DNA of 64,000 bases from CAVWZH01 sp963765285 (GTDB lineage: Bacteria; Acidobacteriota; Terriglobia; Terriglobales; Acidobacteriaceae), in the NCBI GenBank assembly GCA_963765285.1, contig CAVXVR010000003.1:1054001-1118000 (forward strand), written 5' to 3'. The notes under the pieces are model-generated. The model saw only the letters and a program-made list of their open reading frames with translations. It was not told the DNA's origin and did not search any database. Shown in pieces: positions 51,701 to 60,810 of this stretch (position 1 is its first letter; every line of letters starts with the position of its first letter). Position numbers and translations under genes: made by a program.

Positions 51701-52465
51701 GGCGCGCCGTTCTTTCCCTATGCGGTCTGGAAAGACCTGTTCTTCGCGGCATTTGTAATCCTGGCAGTCGCTGCATGTGCGTTGTACTTCGGGCCCTTCG
51801 GGCCGACCGGCCAGCCCGATCCGACGATCATTCAGACTGCGCCGAAGCCGGATTACTTCTTCCTGTGGCTCTATGCCTTGCTCTCGCTGCTTCCGCCGTC
51901 GCTCGAGACACCGGCACTTCTCATCGGCCCGGTGGTTGTGATTGTTGGGTTACTGCTTCTTCCCTTTCTATCCGGCGAAGGAGAAAAGAGCTGGCGGCGA
52001 CGGCCGATTGCGGTTTTGACCGTGATGTTGATCGCGATCACGCTAGGAACCTTCACTCATCTCGCAGAGTTCGCACCCTGGAGTCCGCACATGAACGCCT
52101 GGAGCGGCGATCCCGTTCCGCAGCAATTCCTGCAACGCACAACCGCGCTGGAGCGGCAAGGCGCTTTGGTCTTTCAGGTTAAACAATGCCGCAACTGTCA
52201 TGCCTTGGGAGACAGCGGCGGGCAGAGAGGTCCCGCCTTGGACAGCGTTGCTGTGCGGCTCACGCAAGACCAACTGATCCGCCAGGTGATCCAGGGAGGC
52301 GGGAACATGCCCGCTTACGGAAAGAACCTGAGCCCGGCGGAAACCACCGCGCTTGTAGCATTTCTGCGGACTCTGCATCCCGCAGGGCAAGCTCCGGCCC
52401 ACGATGCTTCGCGGGAAGTCATTCTAGGAGATGTCCCAGAGAAAACCGGCGGCACGCAGCCTTAG
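51698..52465 (+). CDS. Cytochrome b C-terminal part (subunit-IV-like) fused to cytochrome c
   Basis: After the frameshift the frame gives PFFPYAVWKDLFF, membrane helices FVILAVAACALYFG and YALLSLLPPSLETPALL with the PDYFFLWLYALL segment of subunit IV, then a periplasmic cytochrome c domain with CRNCHALG and a Met in GGNMPAYG. So this gene encodes b6-like, subunit-IV-like and cytochrome c parts in one chain. It ends directly before ctaG. The fused haem c could pass electrons straight to the oxidase. Confidence 0.9.
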   Translation, partial: DGAPFFPYAVWKDLFFAAFVILAVAACALYFGPFGPTGQPDPTIIQTAPKPDYFFLWLYALLSLLPPSLETPALLIGPVVVIVGLLLLPFLSGEGEKSWRRRPIAVLTVMLIAITLGTFTHLAEFAPWSPHMNAWSGDPVPQQFLQRTTALERQGALVFQVKQCRNCHALGDSGGQRGPALDSVAVRLTQDQLIRQVIQGGGNMPAYGKNLSPAETTALVAFLRTLHPAGQAPAHDASREVILGDVPEKTGGTQP

Positions 52466-52477
52466 GTGGAACGCTTG

Positions 52478-53371
52478 ATGTCACATCTCCATCACGGTGC
52501 GTTGGGATCGTCCGGGCCAGTCTTTCTTACACTGGCCATCGTTCTCACGGCATTGGTCTATCTGCGGGGGTGGTTTGAACTTCGTTCGCTTTCCGTGAGC
52601 ACGAGGTCAGCCTTGCGGGTTGTCAGTTTTCTCTTAGGACTGTTCTTGATCTGGATCGCGGTAGCTTCCCCCCTCGCCGCGCTCGATGAGCAACTCTTGA
52701 CCGCTCATATGGCGCAACATCTCTTGCTCATGACGCTCGCTCCGCCGCTGATCTGGCTGGGAGAGCCAGTCATGGCGTTCTCGCGGGCCTTGCCACGGCG
52801 GTTCGTCGATGATGTGGTTAGACCATCACTCCGTTGGCCACCAGCAGAGTGGTTCGGGAAAGCGCTGACGCGGCCTGCGTTTTGCTGGCTCGCCGCCACT
52901 GCGGCCTTGGTGGGATGGCACATTCCGGGGGCATTTACGCTCGGAATGCAATCAGGCAGCTGGCACATGCTTCAACAGGCATCCTTTTTGGCGACCGGCC
53001 TTCTCTTCTGGTGGCCCGTCGTTCGGCCATGGCCGAGCGTAGCGAAGCCTGATTTCTCGATCATCCTCTACCTATTTCTCGCGACATTGCCATGCGACAT
53101 CCTTTCCGGATTTCTGGTTTTTTGTGACCGCGTGGTTTATCCGGTTTACTTATCTTCGCCAGGGCCATTCGGCTTTTCCGCGCTTGGAGATCAGGAGTGC
53201 GCCGGCGCCCTTATGTGGACCTGCGTCACAGTTGTTTACTTGGTGGCAGGAGCGATTCTCACTACCCAGTTACTTTCTGCGGAAAGTTTCCGTGGGAAAG
53301 AGTTGGTGGAGCAGAAGTTGCACGGCGGTGCGGCACCGCAAAGAGTTCCACCGAGAGTGGAGGCGGTCTAA
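52478..53371 (+). CDS. ctaG: Cytochrome c oxidase assembly protein, caa3-type CtaG
   Basis: The 297-residue protein has about seven membrane helices and the CtaG_caa3 motifs: LLTAHMAQHLLLMTLAPPL with conserved His, ALVGWHIPGAFTLG, and GFSALGDQECAGALMW with His/Cys-type residues. It is thought to help insert copper into the oxidase. The ATG at 52478 has GGTGGA about 7 nt upstream; a GTG four codons up is an alternative. It follows cytochrome b/c directly. Confidence 0.9.
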   Translation: MSHLHHGALGSSGPVFLTLAIVLTALVYLRGWFELRSLSVSTRSALRVVSFLLGLFLIWIAVASPLAALDEQLLTAHMAQHLLLMTLAPPLIWLGEPVMAFSRALPRRFVDDVVRPSLRWPPAEWFGKALTRPAFCWLAATAALVGWHIPGAFTLGMQSGSWHMLQQASFLATGLLFWWPVVRPWPSVAKPDFSIILYLFLATLPCDILSGFLVFCDRVVYPVYLSSPGPFGFSALGDQECAGALMWTCVTVVYLVAGAILTTQLLSAESFRGKELVEQKLHGGAAPQRVPPRVEAV

Positions 53372-53373
53372 GG

Positions 53374-54309
53374 ATGGCCACGGAGCCGATTCTCGCCTCG
53401 CTGGCTGTGGCGCCCGTCGTGCAGGGCCATCGCCGCGCGCGCTTGCCAGTTTTTTCCGACTATTGGGCTTTAACCAAACCGGAAGTCAACTTCCTGATCG
53501 TGTTGACAACCTTCGCCGGCTTCTGCCTGGGCCGTGCTAGCGGATCTCCGGATTTTCCGGTCCTTCTGGCGGTCAAGGCTGTCTTGGGTACGTTGCTGGT
53601 CGCCAGCGGCACGGGCACTCTGAATCAATACATCGAGCGTCGCTTCGACGCCCAAATGCGCAGGACTGCGCGTCGACCGCTCGCTGCCGGCCGTCTCAAT
53701 TCCTCCGCAGTTTTATGGTTCGGCATTGCATTGTCGGCGGCCGGGAGTATTTATCTTGCGGAAGCAGTGAACCCTCTCGCCAGCCTGTTGGCGGTTGCGA
53801 CGTTGTTGTCTTACCTGTTCCTCTACACTCCGCTCAAGCGACAAACCCCCTGGTGTGTGCTGGTCGGGGCGTTTCCAGGTGCCATGCCTCCACTGATCGG
53901 CTGGGCCGCCGCGTCTGGGAAGCTCACCTTGGAGGCATGGGGACTGTACGCGGTGCTTTTCCTTTGGCAATTCCCGCACTTCATGGCTATCGCCTGGATG
54001 TACCGGGACGATTACGATCGCGCCGGTTACAAGGTGCTGCCTTCTGATGAGCGCGCCCGAGCCCGTTTTGTCACCTGGCAAACTCTATTGCCACTCGCGG
54101 CTTTGCTGCCGGCGAGCCTGCTTCCAAGCCTCGCAAGCCATCTAAGCGTGTTCTACCGGATTGGGGCCGTGCTCCTCGGCATTGGCTTTTTCTACTATGG
54201 AGCACGGTTCGTGGTTCATGGATCCACCTCGACGGCACGCCGTCTGCTTGCGGCATCGATTCTTTATCTTCCATTACTGTTTGCGTTGATGGTCCTTCCC
54301 CGAGGCTAG
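53374..54309 (+). CDS. ctaB: Protohaem IX farnesyltransferase
   Basis: The 311-residue UbiA-family enzyme makes haem O from protohaem and farnesyl diphosphate. Signatures include ALTKPEVNFLIVLTTFAGF, NQYIERRFDAQMRRTARRPL (the N-x3-D-x2-x-D-x4-R pattern) and LFLWQFPHFMAIAWMYRDDY. The ATG at 53374 starts 2 bp after ctaG ends. Haem O/A is needed by the oxidase of this cluster, which fits its position at the end. Confidence 0.96.
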   Translation: MATEPILASLAVAPVVQGHRRARLPVFSDYWALTKPEVNFLIVLTTFAGFCLGRASGSPDFPVLLAVKAVLGTLLVASGTGTLNQYIERRFDAQMRRTARRPLAAGRLNSSAVLWFGIALSAAGSIYLAEAVNPLASLLAVATLLSYLFLYTPLKRQTPWCVLVGAFPGAMPPLIGWAAASGKLTLEAWGLYAVLFLWQFPHFMAIAWMYRDDYDRAGYKVLPSDERARARFVTWQTLLPLAALLPASLLPSLASHLSVFYRIGAVLLGIGFFYYGARFVVHGSTSTARRLLAASILYLPLLFALMVLPRG

Positions 54310-54445
54310 CACTTCCTCAGAGCCTGGATGCATCACTCCCAAGCTTCTACGAAGGTTCAAGCAAGGGAGGGGGGACAGGGCTGAACAAACGCCAAGAAAG
54401 CTTGCGGACATTGCGTGAGCGGAACCTGGGTTCACCGTCTAGACT

Positions 54446-55123
54446 TCATTTCTCCGATGAGGTGCCCTTTGTGACCTGCTCATACCAGAGGCGGTGATGG
54501 GTCCTCGCCCAAGCCGTGGAAACTTCGCCTCGAATGATGGAAGTGAAGCCGCCGCGGACCATGGCGGTCCCCATATAGACGTGAATGATAAATCCGCCGA
54601 TGGTGGCCAGCGCGGCAACCACGTGTACCGTAACGGCCAAGTAGCGCAGCCAGCGCAGGCTCCACGGAATGAATTCTACGAACCAGAGCCCGACGCCCGA
54701 GATCACCAACAGGATCACGCCATAAAACATCAGCCAGAAGAATAATTTCTGGCCGTAGTTAAAGCGGCCCTCGGGCGGCAGGTGCTGGTCGTCGTTCTCG
54801 ACGTAGTACTTCATTGCTTTCGCCCAGCGCCGGTCGGGTTCGGTGATCTGCATGTCGCGATCCCACATCCTGTGCATCCAGAACATCGACGCCGTAAACG
54901 CCAAACCCAACCAGGGATGCCAGAAGCGCGCAGTGGGCCCTCCACCCACAATCGCAGCCAGCCAGTACAGGTAAGGTGACCAGAAAGCCAAGCCCGTAAG
55001 CAGGCAGTAGGAGTAGGTCAAAGCGCCGAACCAGTGATTAACGCGCTCGACCAGCGTGTAGCGGAGGATGCGTTCTCCGGGCTCGCCTGTGGTGCGTGAG
55101 GAAGAGACGACGTGCGAACTCAC
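54446..55123 (-). CDS. fdnI: Formate dehydrogenase gamma subunit, cytochrome b556
   Basis: The 225-residue membrane protein has four helices with haem-ligand His residues (VNHWFGALTYSYCLLTG, HPWLGLAFTASMFWMHRMWD, VTVHVVAALATIGGFIIHVY). It passes electrons from the iron-sulfur subunit to quinone. The GTG start overlaps the stop of the beta-subunit gene by 4 nt. It is the last gene of the operon alpha-beta-gamma. Confidence 0.94.
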   Translation of the reverse strand: MSSHVVSSSRTTGEPGERILRYTLVERVNHWFGALTYSYCLLTGLAFWSPYLYWLAAIVGGGPTARFWHPWLGLAFTASMFWMHRMWDRDMQITEPDRRWAKAMKYYVENDDQHLPPEGRFNYGQKLFFWLMFYGVILLVISGVGLWFVEFIPWSLRWLRYLAVTVHVVAALATIGGFIIHVYMGTAMVRGGFTSIIRGEVSTAWARTHHRLWYEQVTKGTSSEK

Positions 55124-56010
55124 GACCGCCCTCCGTTCTCAGACTTCTCTGCATGAACTTCCTTCGGACCGTAGCGGAAATAGTGGAGCGTTACGCCGAG
55201 GATTCCGCCCAGCATCGCGAGATTCCCAATCCACTTTGCCGGCCCCTTCCAGAAGCGCACCACCCAGGGAACGTGAGGATCTTTGGGCAACCCGCCATAA
55301 GCCTCGGGATTGGTAGCATCGTGGAGCACATAGATGACGCCCGTCCCGCCCACGCCCGCGGGATCGTAAACGCCGGCCTTCTGGAAGCCGAAGTTTTCGC
55401 GGAGCTGGGTGGCGCGAGTCTCCGCCAGGTATGTCATATCTTCCTTGCTGCCAAAGTGAAGACAACCGGTGGGACACGATTTGATGCATGCCGGTTCCAG
55501 GCCCTCGCTGACCCGGTCGACGCAAAGCGTGCACTTGAACATCTTTTTGGTCGCGGGATTGAACTTGGGAATATCGAACGGGCAGCCGCTGACGCAATAG
55601 CCGCAACCAATACAATTCTGCTGCTGAAAATCGACGATGCCGTTGGTGTATTGCACGATGGCGCCATCCGCCGGGCAGGCCGCCAGACAACCGGGATCGG
55701 CGCAGTGCATGCACTGATCTTTGCGCATCAGCAGACTAATGGTGCCGTCGGAGTTTTCGTGCTCGTTGAACTTGATCAGGTTCCAGTATTTCCATGTCGT
55801 CTCCGGCATGGTCTGGTAGCTGTTGTCGAACACAGTCTCGGTGAATTCGTATCCGTTCCACTCGAGACAGGCAACTTCGCAGGCTTTGCAGCCGATGCAA
55901 GTCGTGGTATCGACCAGTTTGCAGACTTGATAGTCGCGCTCCACTCCTTCTCCGGGAGCGGGTCCGGGATGTCCGGAAATTCGGCGAATTGCCAGCGTTG
56001 CTTGGCTCAT
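55120..56010 (-). CDS. fdnH: Formate dehydrogenase beta subunit, four [4Fe-4S] clusters
   Basis: The 296-residue protein has four ferredoxin-like Cys groups: CIGCKACEVAC, CMHCADPGCLAACP, CIGCGYCVSGCPFDIP and CTLC...CIKSCP. A membrane anchor near the C-terminus (IGNLAMLGGILGVTLHYF) fits FdnH. It links the molybdenum subunit to the cytochrome. The start is 3 bp after the alpha subunit stop. The large open frame on the opposite strand here is a shadow. Confidence 0.95.
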   Translation of the reverse strand: MSQATLAIRRISGHPGPAPGEGVERDYQVCKLVDTTTCIGCKACEVACLEWNGYEFTETVFDNSYQTMPETTWKYWNLIKFNEHENSDGTISLLMRKDQCMHCADPGCLAACPADGAIVQYTNGIVDFQQQNCIGCGYCVSGCPFDIPKFNPATKKMFKCTLCVDRVSEGLEPACIKSCPTGCLHFGSKEDMTYLAETRATQLRENFGFQKAGVYDPAGVGGTGVIYVLHDATNPEAYGGLPKDPHVPWVVRFWKGPAKWIGNLAMLGGILGVTLHYFRYGPKEVHAEKSENGGRS

Positions 56011-56013
56011 GCG

Positions 56014-59000
56014 TTATGCCTTTTCCAGCTTAACCAGAAAGCCCTTGAATTCCGGGGTGTACGCATTGGGATCAACCACCGTCGGGGTGAGCCGGTTGAG
56101 AATGGTCCTTGCGTCTCTTCCCGCGTCTTCCTGAATGCCGCGATAACCCTGGTGGATGGGAATGCCAATCTGATAGACCTTCTTACCGTCAATCGTCATC
56201 GGCTTGATGCGTTTGGTCACAAAAGCCTTGGCGATGTAGTAGCTTCGCGCGCTGGTTACCTTCACTTTGTCGTTTCCCTTAATGCCAAGCTCTGTCGCCA
56301 GTTCGACTGGAATCTCGATAAACGGCTCGGGAATGAGCTGCACGTTCATCTCATTGTTCTTGGTCCAGTAGTGGTAGTGCTCCGTGAGCCGGTAGGTAGT
56401 GCAGACAATGTTGAAGCCGTCGCCAGGCGTGGCATATTTGTCGGCTGGCGTCTTGAGCTTTTTTACCACGGGATTGTTCGATTGATTGGGATGCAGCACA
56501 TTTTGCACCGGACTCTCAATCGGCTCATAGTGCTCGGGAAAGGGCCCGTCGGCGAAGGCGCCCAACGGCGCAAATACCCGGCCGACTCCTTCGGGGATCA
56601 TGATGAATGGTCCCATATGGTCCTTAGGATTGGAGTCCGCCTTAAAGTCGGGCACATCGTTCCCCACCCACAGTTGCGTGGACTCATTCCACCAGACCTG
56701 CTTGCGCGAGGGATCGTAGGGCTTTCCTGAGGGATCGCAGGAGGCGCGATTGTAGAGGACGCGACGATTGGCCGGCCACGACCACGCCCAGTTCTGGTAG
56801 ATGCCCTGGCCCGAAGGATCTTCAGTACCGCGGCGCACGAGCTGGTTTCCGGCCTCGGTCCAACACCCGGCGTAAATCCAGATCCCACAGGCGGTTGTTC
56901 CGTCATCTTTGAGCCAGGCGAATCCCGGTAATTGCTGACCCTTCTTGATGGTGACCTGAGTCTTGGGGTCAGCGAGATCGGCCAAAGCCTTGCCGTTCAT
57001 CTCTTTCGCCAAATCTCCGAGTGCGGGATGCTGCGCATTCACGTAGGGCCAGGTCAACTTCACGATCGGGTCGGGGAACTTGCCACCTTCCTTCTGGTAG
57101 AGCTCGCGCACCTTGAGAAAAATTTGCGCCACAATGTCCTGGTCGAGGCGCGCCTGGCCCGGAGGCGGCACCGCGGCGTACTTCCACTGCAGCCAGCGAG
57201 CCGAGTTGGTCATCGATCCGTCTTTCTCGGCGAAACCCGCACAGGGCAGGCGATAGACAGTCGTATTAATGGTCTTCATTTCCTCGGGCGTAATCCCTGG
57301 GGACTTCCAGAATTCGCTGGTTTCATCGGGATAAATTTCCCCCACCACCAGCCAATCTGCCTTCTTGAGCGCATCGATGTTTTTCTGCGAGTCGGGCCCG
57401 ATGGCCACCCCGTTCATGCCAAACGCGAACATCCCCTTCACCGAGCCGCGATACATGTTGTCCCAGATCTGGGTCCAGGAATAGTTACGATCAACCTTGG
57501 GCATGTATTCAAAGGCAAAGTCGTTTTCCTTCGTCGCCGCGTCCCCAAAGAGGGTCTTCAAGTAAGAGACGGCGAACTTCGGCGTGTTCGACCAGTAGTT
57601 AAACGAGTCCCACGAGGCGGGCTTGGATGCGGTTGGCGTGATCCGCTTCAGCCAGGCCGCCAGGTTAACATCGGCTGGATTCGGCACCTTCAGATAACCG
57701 GGCAGGCTATCGAATATTCCGCCCATGTCGGTGGCGCCCTGAATGTTGGAGTGCCCGCGCAGAGCGTTGACCCCGCCGCCCGCCCGTCCCACGTTACCGA
57801 GCAACAACTGCAGCATGGCCGCTGTGCGGATGATCTGTGTGCCGAAAGTATGTTGGGTCCATCCAACGGCATACAAAATGGTGGCCACCTTGGTCATGTC
57901 GCCGTCTTTGCGGACTGAAGTGTAAAGATCAGCAGCCTTCAAAAACTGGTCTTTCGGGATGCCGGTGATTCGCTCGACCATTTCAGGCGTGTAGCGCGAA
58001 TACTGCTGCTTCAGCAACTGGAATACACATCGCGGATGCTGCAAGGTCAAGTCGTAGGCTACCTTCGCCGGCATTCCCGGCAATGGCGGTGGCATTCCCG
58101 GAGTGGTTGCCGCCTTTGCGGCAGCGTGCGAAGGTGTGGCGCCGCCGGCCTCGTTGCCTTCCTCGTAATTCCAGGAAGACCGGTCGTAAGTTTGCGAGGC
58201 AGCGTCGAAACCCGAGTACAACCCGTCTTCAGGCAACTTGAATCCCTCTCTTACAATGAAGGCGGCGTTGGTGTAGTTGACGAGATACTCTTTGGCGACG
58301 CGGTTGTTTTCGATCGCGTAGCGAAGAACTCCGCCCAAGAAGGCGATGTCTGACCCCGCCCGGATCTGACAGAACACGTCGGAGGTGGAAGCGGTGCGGG
58401 TGTAGCGCGGATCTACCACGATCATCTTTGCATTGCGGTTTCGTTTTGCTTCAATGGCCCACTTGAAGCCACAGGGGTGGTTCTCAGCAGGATTCCCGCC
58501 CATGATCAACATCATGTCTGTGTTCTTGATGTCGATCCAGCCATTGGTCATGGCCCCTCTTCCGAAAGTTGGTCCCAAACTTGAGACCGTGGGGCCGTGT
58601 CAAACCCTGGCCTGGTTTTCTATATAGGTGAGGCCCAAGCCGCGCATGGTCTTGACGACCAGGAAGTTGAATTCGTTGGTGTCGGTGCAGCCCCCAATCC
58701 AGGCCATGCCTTCGCAGCGGTTCACGGTGCGTCCTTGTGCATCTTTCTCGATGAAGGTGTCGTCCCGCGTCTTTTTTACCTTGTGCGCGATCTCGTCGAG
58801 GGCTTGCGGCCAGGCAATGTCTTCCCAGTGATCGGAGCCTGGTCGCCGCACTTGCGGCTTCAGCAACCGCCGCGGATTAAGAATATCCTGCTCGAGCGAC
58901 GCTCCTTTCGGACAAAGCGTGCCGCGATTGATGGGATGGTCCGGATCACCCTCGACGTGGATGACCTGCGGCGTCACGTTCTTTGCTTTGTCGCCAATTG

Positions 59001-59181
59001 TGTAAATCAGAACGCCACAGCTCACGGAACAGTACGGACAGGTGGACCGCGTCTCGGTGGCACGGGCGATCTTGAGTTCTTTGAGCTGTGCGACTGCGGG
59101 AGTCAGATCGAAACCAAGGAGAGAGAAGGCTGCTCCACCCACGATGGAGCTTTTGAGGAAGGTTCTGCGGGAGAGTTCCAT
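56014..59181 (-). CDS. fdnG: Formate dehydrogenase alpha subunit, selenoprotein (UGA as selenocysteine)
   Basis: This 1055-residue molybdopterin oxidoreductase converts formate to CO2 at the periplasmic side. It has a Tat signal (LSRRTFLKSS), a [4Fe-4S] motif CPYCSVSC, and the catalytic position as an in-frame TGA (58600-58602, residue 194) in ENQARV-U-HGPTV. This is the exact place of selenocysteine in E. coli FdnG-type enzymes. The frame continues through the cofactor-binding GPTFGRGAMTNGW to the C-terminus. A SECIS-like hairpin follows the TGA. GGAGG precedes the ATG at 59181. Without recoding the gene would seem broken. Confidence 0.95.
58571..58602 (-). promoter_or_regulatory. SECIS element after the selenocysteine UGA
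   Basis: On the coding strand, the UGA is followed after 11 nt by GGTCTC-AAGTTT-GGGACC (58588 down to 58571). The arms form a six-pair stem with one G-U pair and a loop that contains GU. Position and size agree with the bacterial SECIS hairpin bound by SelB. Confidence 0.75.
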
Positions 59182-59366
59182 AGTGTCCTCCAACAGCTTC
59201 AATCGCAAAGCCCCGCCGCAAACACATGCGACCGAGCTGCACCCCAATTTTGCAGCAAACTATATCCCCCTCCGCCGTCCCGAGTCAATCCCAGGAACCT
59301 CGTACGCCCCCATAAGACCCCAGACCCATAGTTGCCGGGGGCGAGTCGAAGCCCCATAATCGCCCG

Positions 59367-60152
59367 GTGTCCAAAACTCCCTGGCAGACTCGGATTCGGC
59401 GAGCCGAACAACTCGTTGCTGAGCATGCCTTCGCGGCTGAAATATTGGGCTTCTATATCCATTTGGCCCGTTTCCAGGAAGACCTCTACCAGCGCGTCGG
59501 GCGCGCCCCAGGCAGGATTCCAGGCTCGCCGTCCGACTTGGATTTGCCTGAGTTGCTCGCCAGCTTTCCGCAGTTTCTCTCTCTCATCGAGAGCCGGGCT
59601 CCGGCGCGTTTTGCGCAAACCGCCAGTGAAGCGCGCGGCCTGCCGTCGAACTCCTGGAAGGAACTGTTGACCCGATGCTGGTCCAATATTGAACCACCCT
59701 CCGCCCCCGCGGAATTCCTCGCCTTGGCGTTTCTTCAGCCATACGCCGAATTCGTCCGCTCGCGCACGCCGCTGCAGCTCGACGGCTACACCCACTCACT
59801 GTGCCCGTTCTGCAATCGCAGGCCCGGCGTGGCAGTCCTGCGCCCACAAGGAGACGGCGGCCGCCGCAGTCTGGTCTGTGGCTTCTGTTTGTGCGAATGG
59901 GAATTCCGGCGCATAGTCTGCGCCGCATGCGGCCAGGAAGACCAAGCCAGACTCCCGGTCTACACCGCCGACAAGTTTCCTTACATGCGTGTCGAGTGCT
60001 GCGACGTCTGCCACACTTACATCAAGTCGGTTGATCTGACGAAAAACGGATTGGCCGACTCTTTGGTCGATGAGCTTGCTTCAGTTCCCCTCGATTTATG
60101 GGCGCAAGAGCACGGGTACGCAAAGCTCCATCCCAACTTGCTCGGAATGTGA
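59367..60152 (+). CDS. fdhE: Formate dehydrogenase accessory protein FdhE
   Basis: The 261-residue protein has the FdhE layout: a helical N-terminal half and a C-terminal rubredoxin-like half with four C-x2-C motifs (CPFC, CGFC, CAAC, CDVC) that bind iron or zinc. FdhE helps mature Tat-exported formate dehydrogenases. It is divergent from the fdn operon, with about 185 bp between, in which both promoters must lie. The start is a GTG; the upstream site is weak. Confidence 0.93.
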   Translation: MSKTPWQTRIRRAEQLVAEHAFAAEILGFYIHLARFQEDLYQRVGRAPGRIPGSPSDLDLPELLASFPQFLSLIESRAPARFAQTASEARGLPSNSWKELLTRCWSNIEPPSAPAEFLALAFLQPYAEFVRSRTPLQLDGYTHSLCPFCNRRPGVAVLRPQGDGGRRSLVCGFCLCEWEFRRIVCAACGQEDQARLPVYTADKFPYMRVECCDVCHTYIKSVDLTKNGLADSLVDELASVPLDLWAQEHGYAKLHPNLLGM

Positions 60153-60155
60153 GCC

Positions 60156-60208
60156 GGCCCCACAACAGATTTCCAGAACCGGAACTCTGGTAGGGGGGCC
60201 TGTTTTTT
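60156..60208 (+). terminator. Rho-independent terminator of fdhE
   Basis: GGCCCC (60156-60161) pairs with GGGGCC (60195-60200), with CCAGA/TCTGG inside, and TGTTTTTT follows. It overlaps the end of the convergent gene. Confidence 0.65.
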
Positions 60209-60581
60209 AGGGGCGCGCCAGGGGATTAGGAAAAGCGTCCGACTCTTCGTTCCGCCCATCCTGATTGCGATGGAGGCATTGAAAATCCTTTTCAATCAGG
60301 AGGGAAGGGCCGCCGCCGTCGGCGCGATTGAGGGATAGCGAGACCTGGTCGGAAGCAGCCCACTCCCGGGCCATTTCAGGCGGCAGCAGAACCCGAATAC
60401 CCTCGGGGCTGTATTCGGCCTCGATTCCTCTCAGTCGGGAAGACGTTTCCAGGGTATAGGTGAGCTGCGCACCCGAGCCAAATCGCAGCGATTCGGTGCA
60501 CAAACCCGTCTCCCGGAACTGCTCGACGTCAGTGCGGTTCAGTCGCAAGCGCAGAGAGCCCTTATCGATGCGAAGTTTCAT
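60207..60581 (-). CDS. Small conserved protein near formate dehydrogenase (DUF7009-like)
   Basis: The 124-residue protein starts MKLRIDKGSLRLRLNRTDVE and ends with FQCLHR...EESDAFPNP. I recall a conserved family 'MK.RI..NSLR.RL...EV..F ... C ... E.(S/D)D.FPNP' found near formate dehydrogenase and metal-related genes; DUF7009 is my best match. The function is unknown. The start at 60581 was chosen because the family signature starts there; the frame is open for 39 more codons. Confidence 0.65.
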   Translation of the reverse strand: MKLRIDKGSLRLRLNRTDVEQFRETGLCTESLRFGSGAQLTYTLETSSRLRGIEAEYSPEGIRVLLPPEMAREWAASDQVSLSLNRADGGGPSLLIEKDFQCLHRNQDGRNEESDAFPNPLARP

Positions 60582-60810
60582 GCAATACTCCCAATCCCCC
60601 GATGCAATGTTGAAATGCTGTCTGGAAACGACCCCTGCCGGTCTAGCCCATCCGGCTTTGTCTACAACATCTTCATCCCGGTGCGGCAAATCTGGCAAGC
60701 AGACCGAGCCAAGAATTACGCAACCGAATACAATTTCCTGTATCTAACCAAAGCGAACAGGCACTGCCAGTCCGCAGTGTTTTTTCTTTACCACAAGACC
60801 GGGATCAAGC

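Noticed and set aside
55096..56730. A 544-codon plus-strand frame across the formate dehydrogenase genes
   Set aside because: It lies opposite beta and alpha subunits with clear Fe-S and molybdopterin motifs and has no family features itself.
58600..58602. A nonsense mutation that would make the formate dehydrogenase alpha subunit a pseudogene
   Set aside because: The TGA is exactly at the selenocysteine position and is followed by a SECIS-like hairpin; the frame continues with full similarity.
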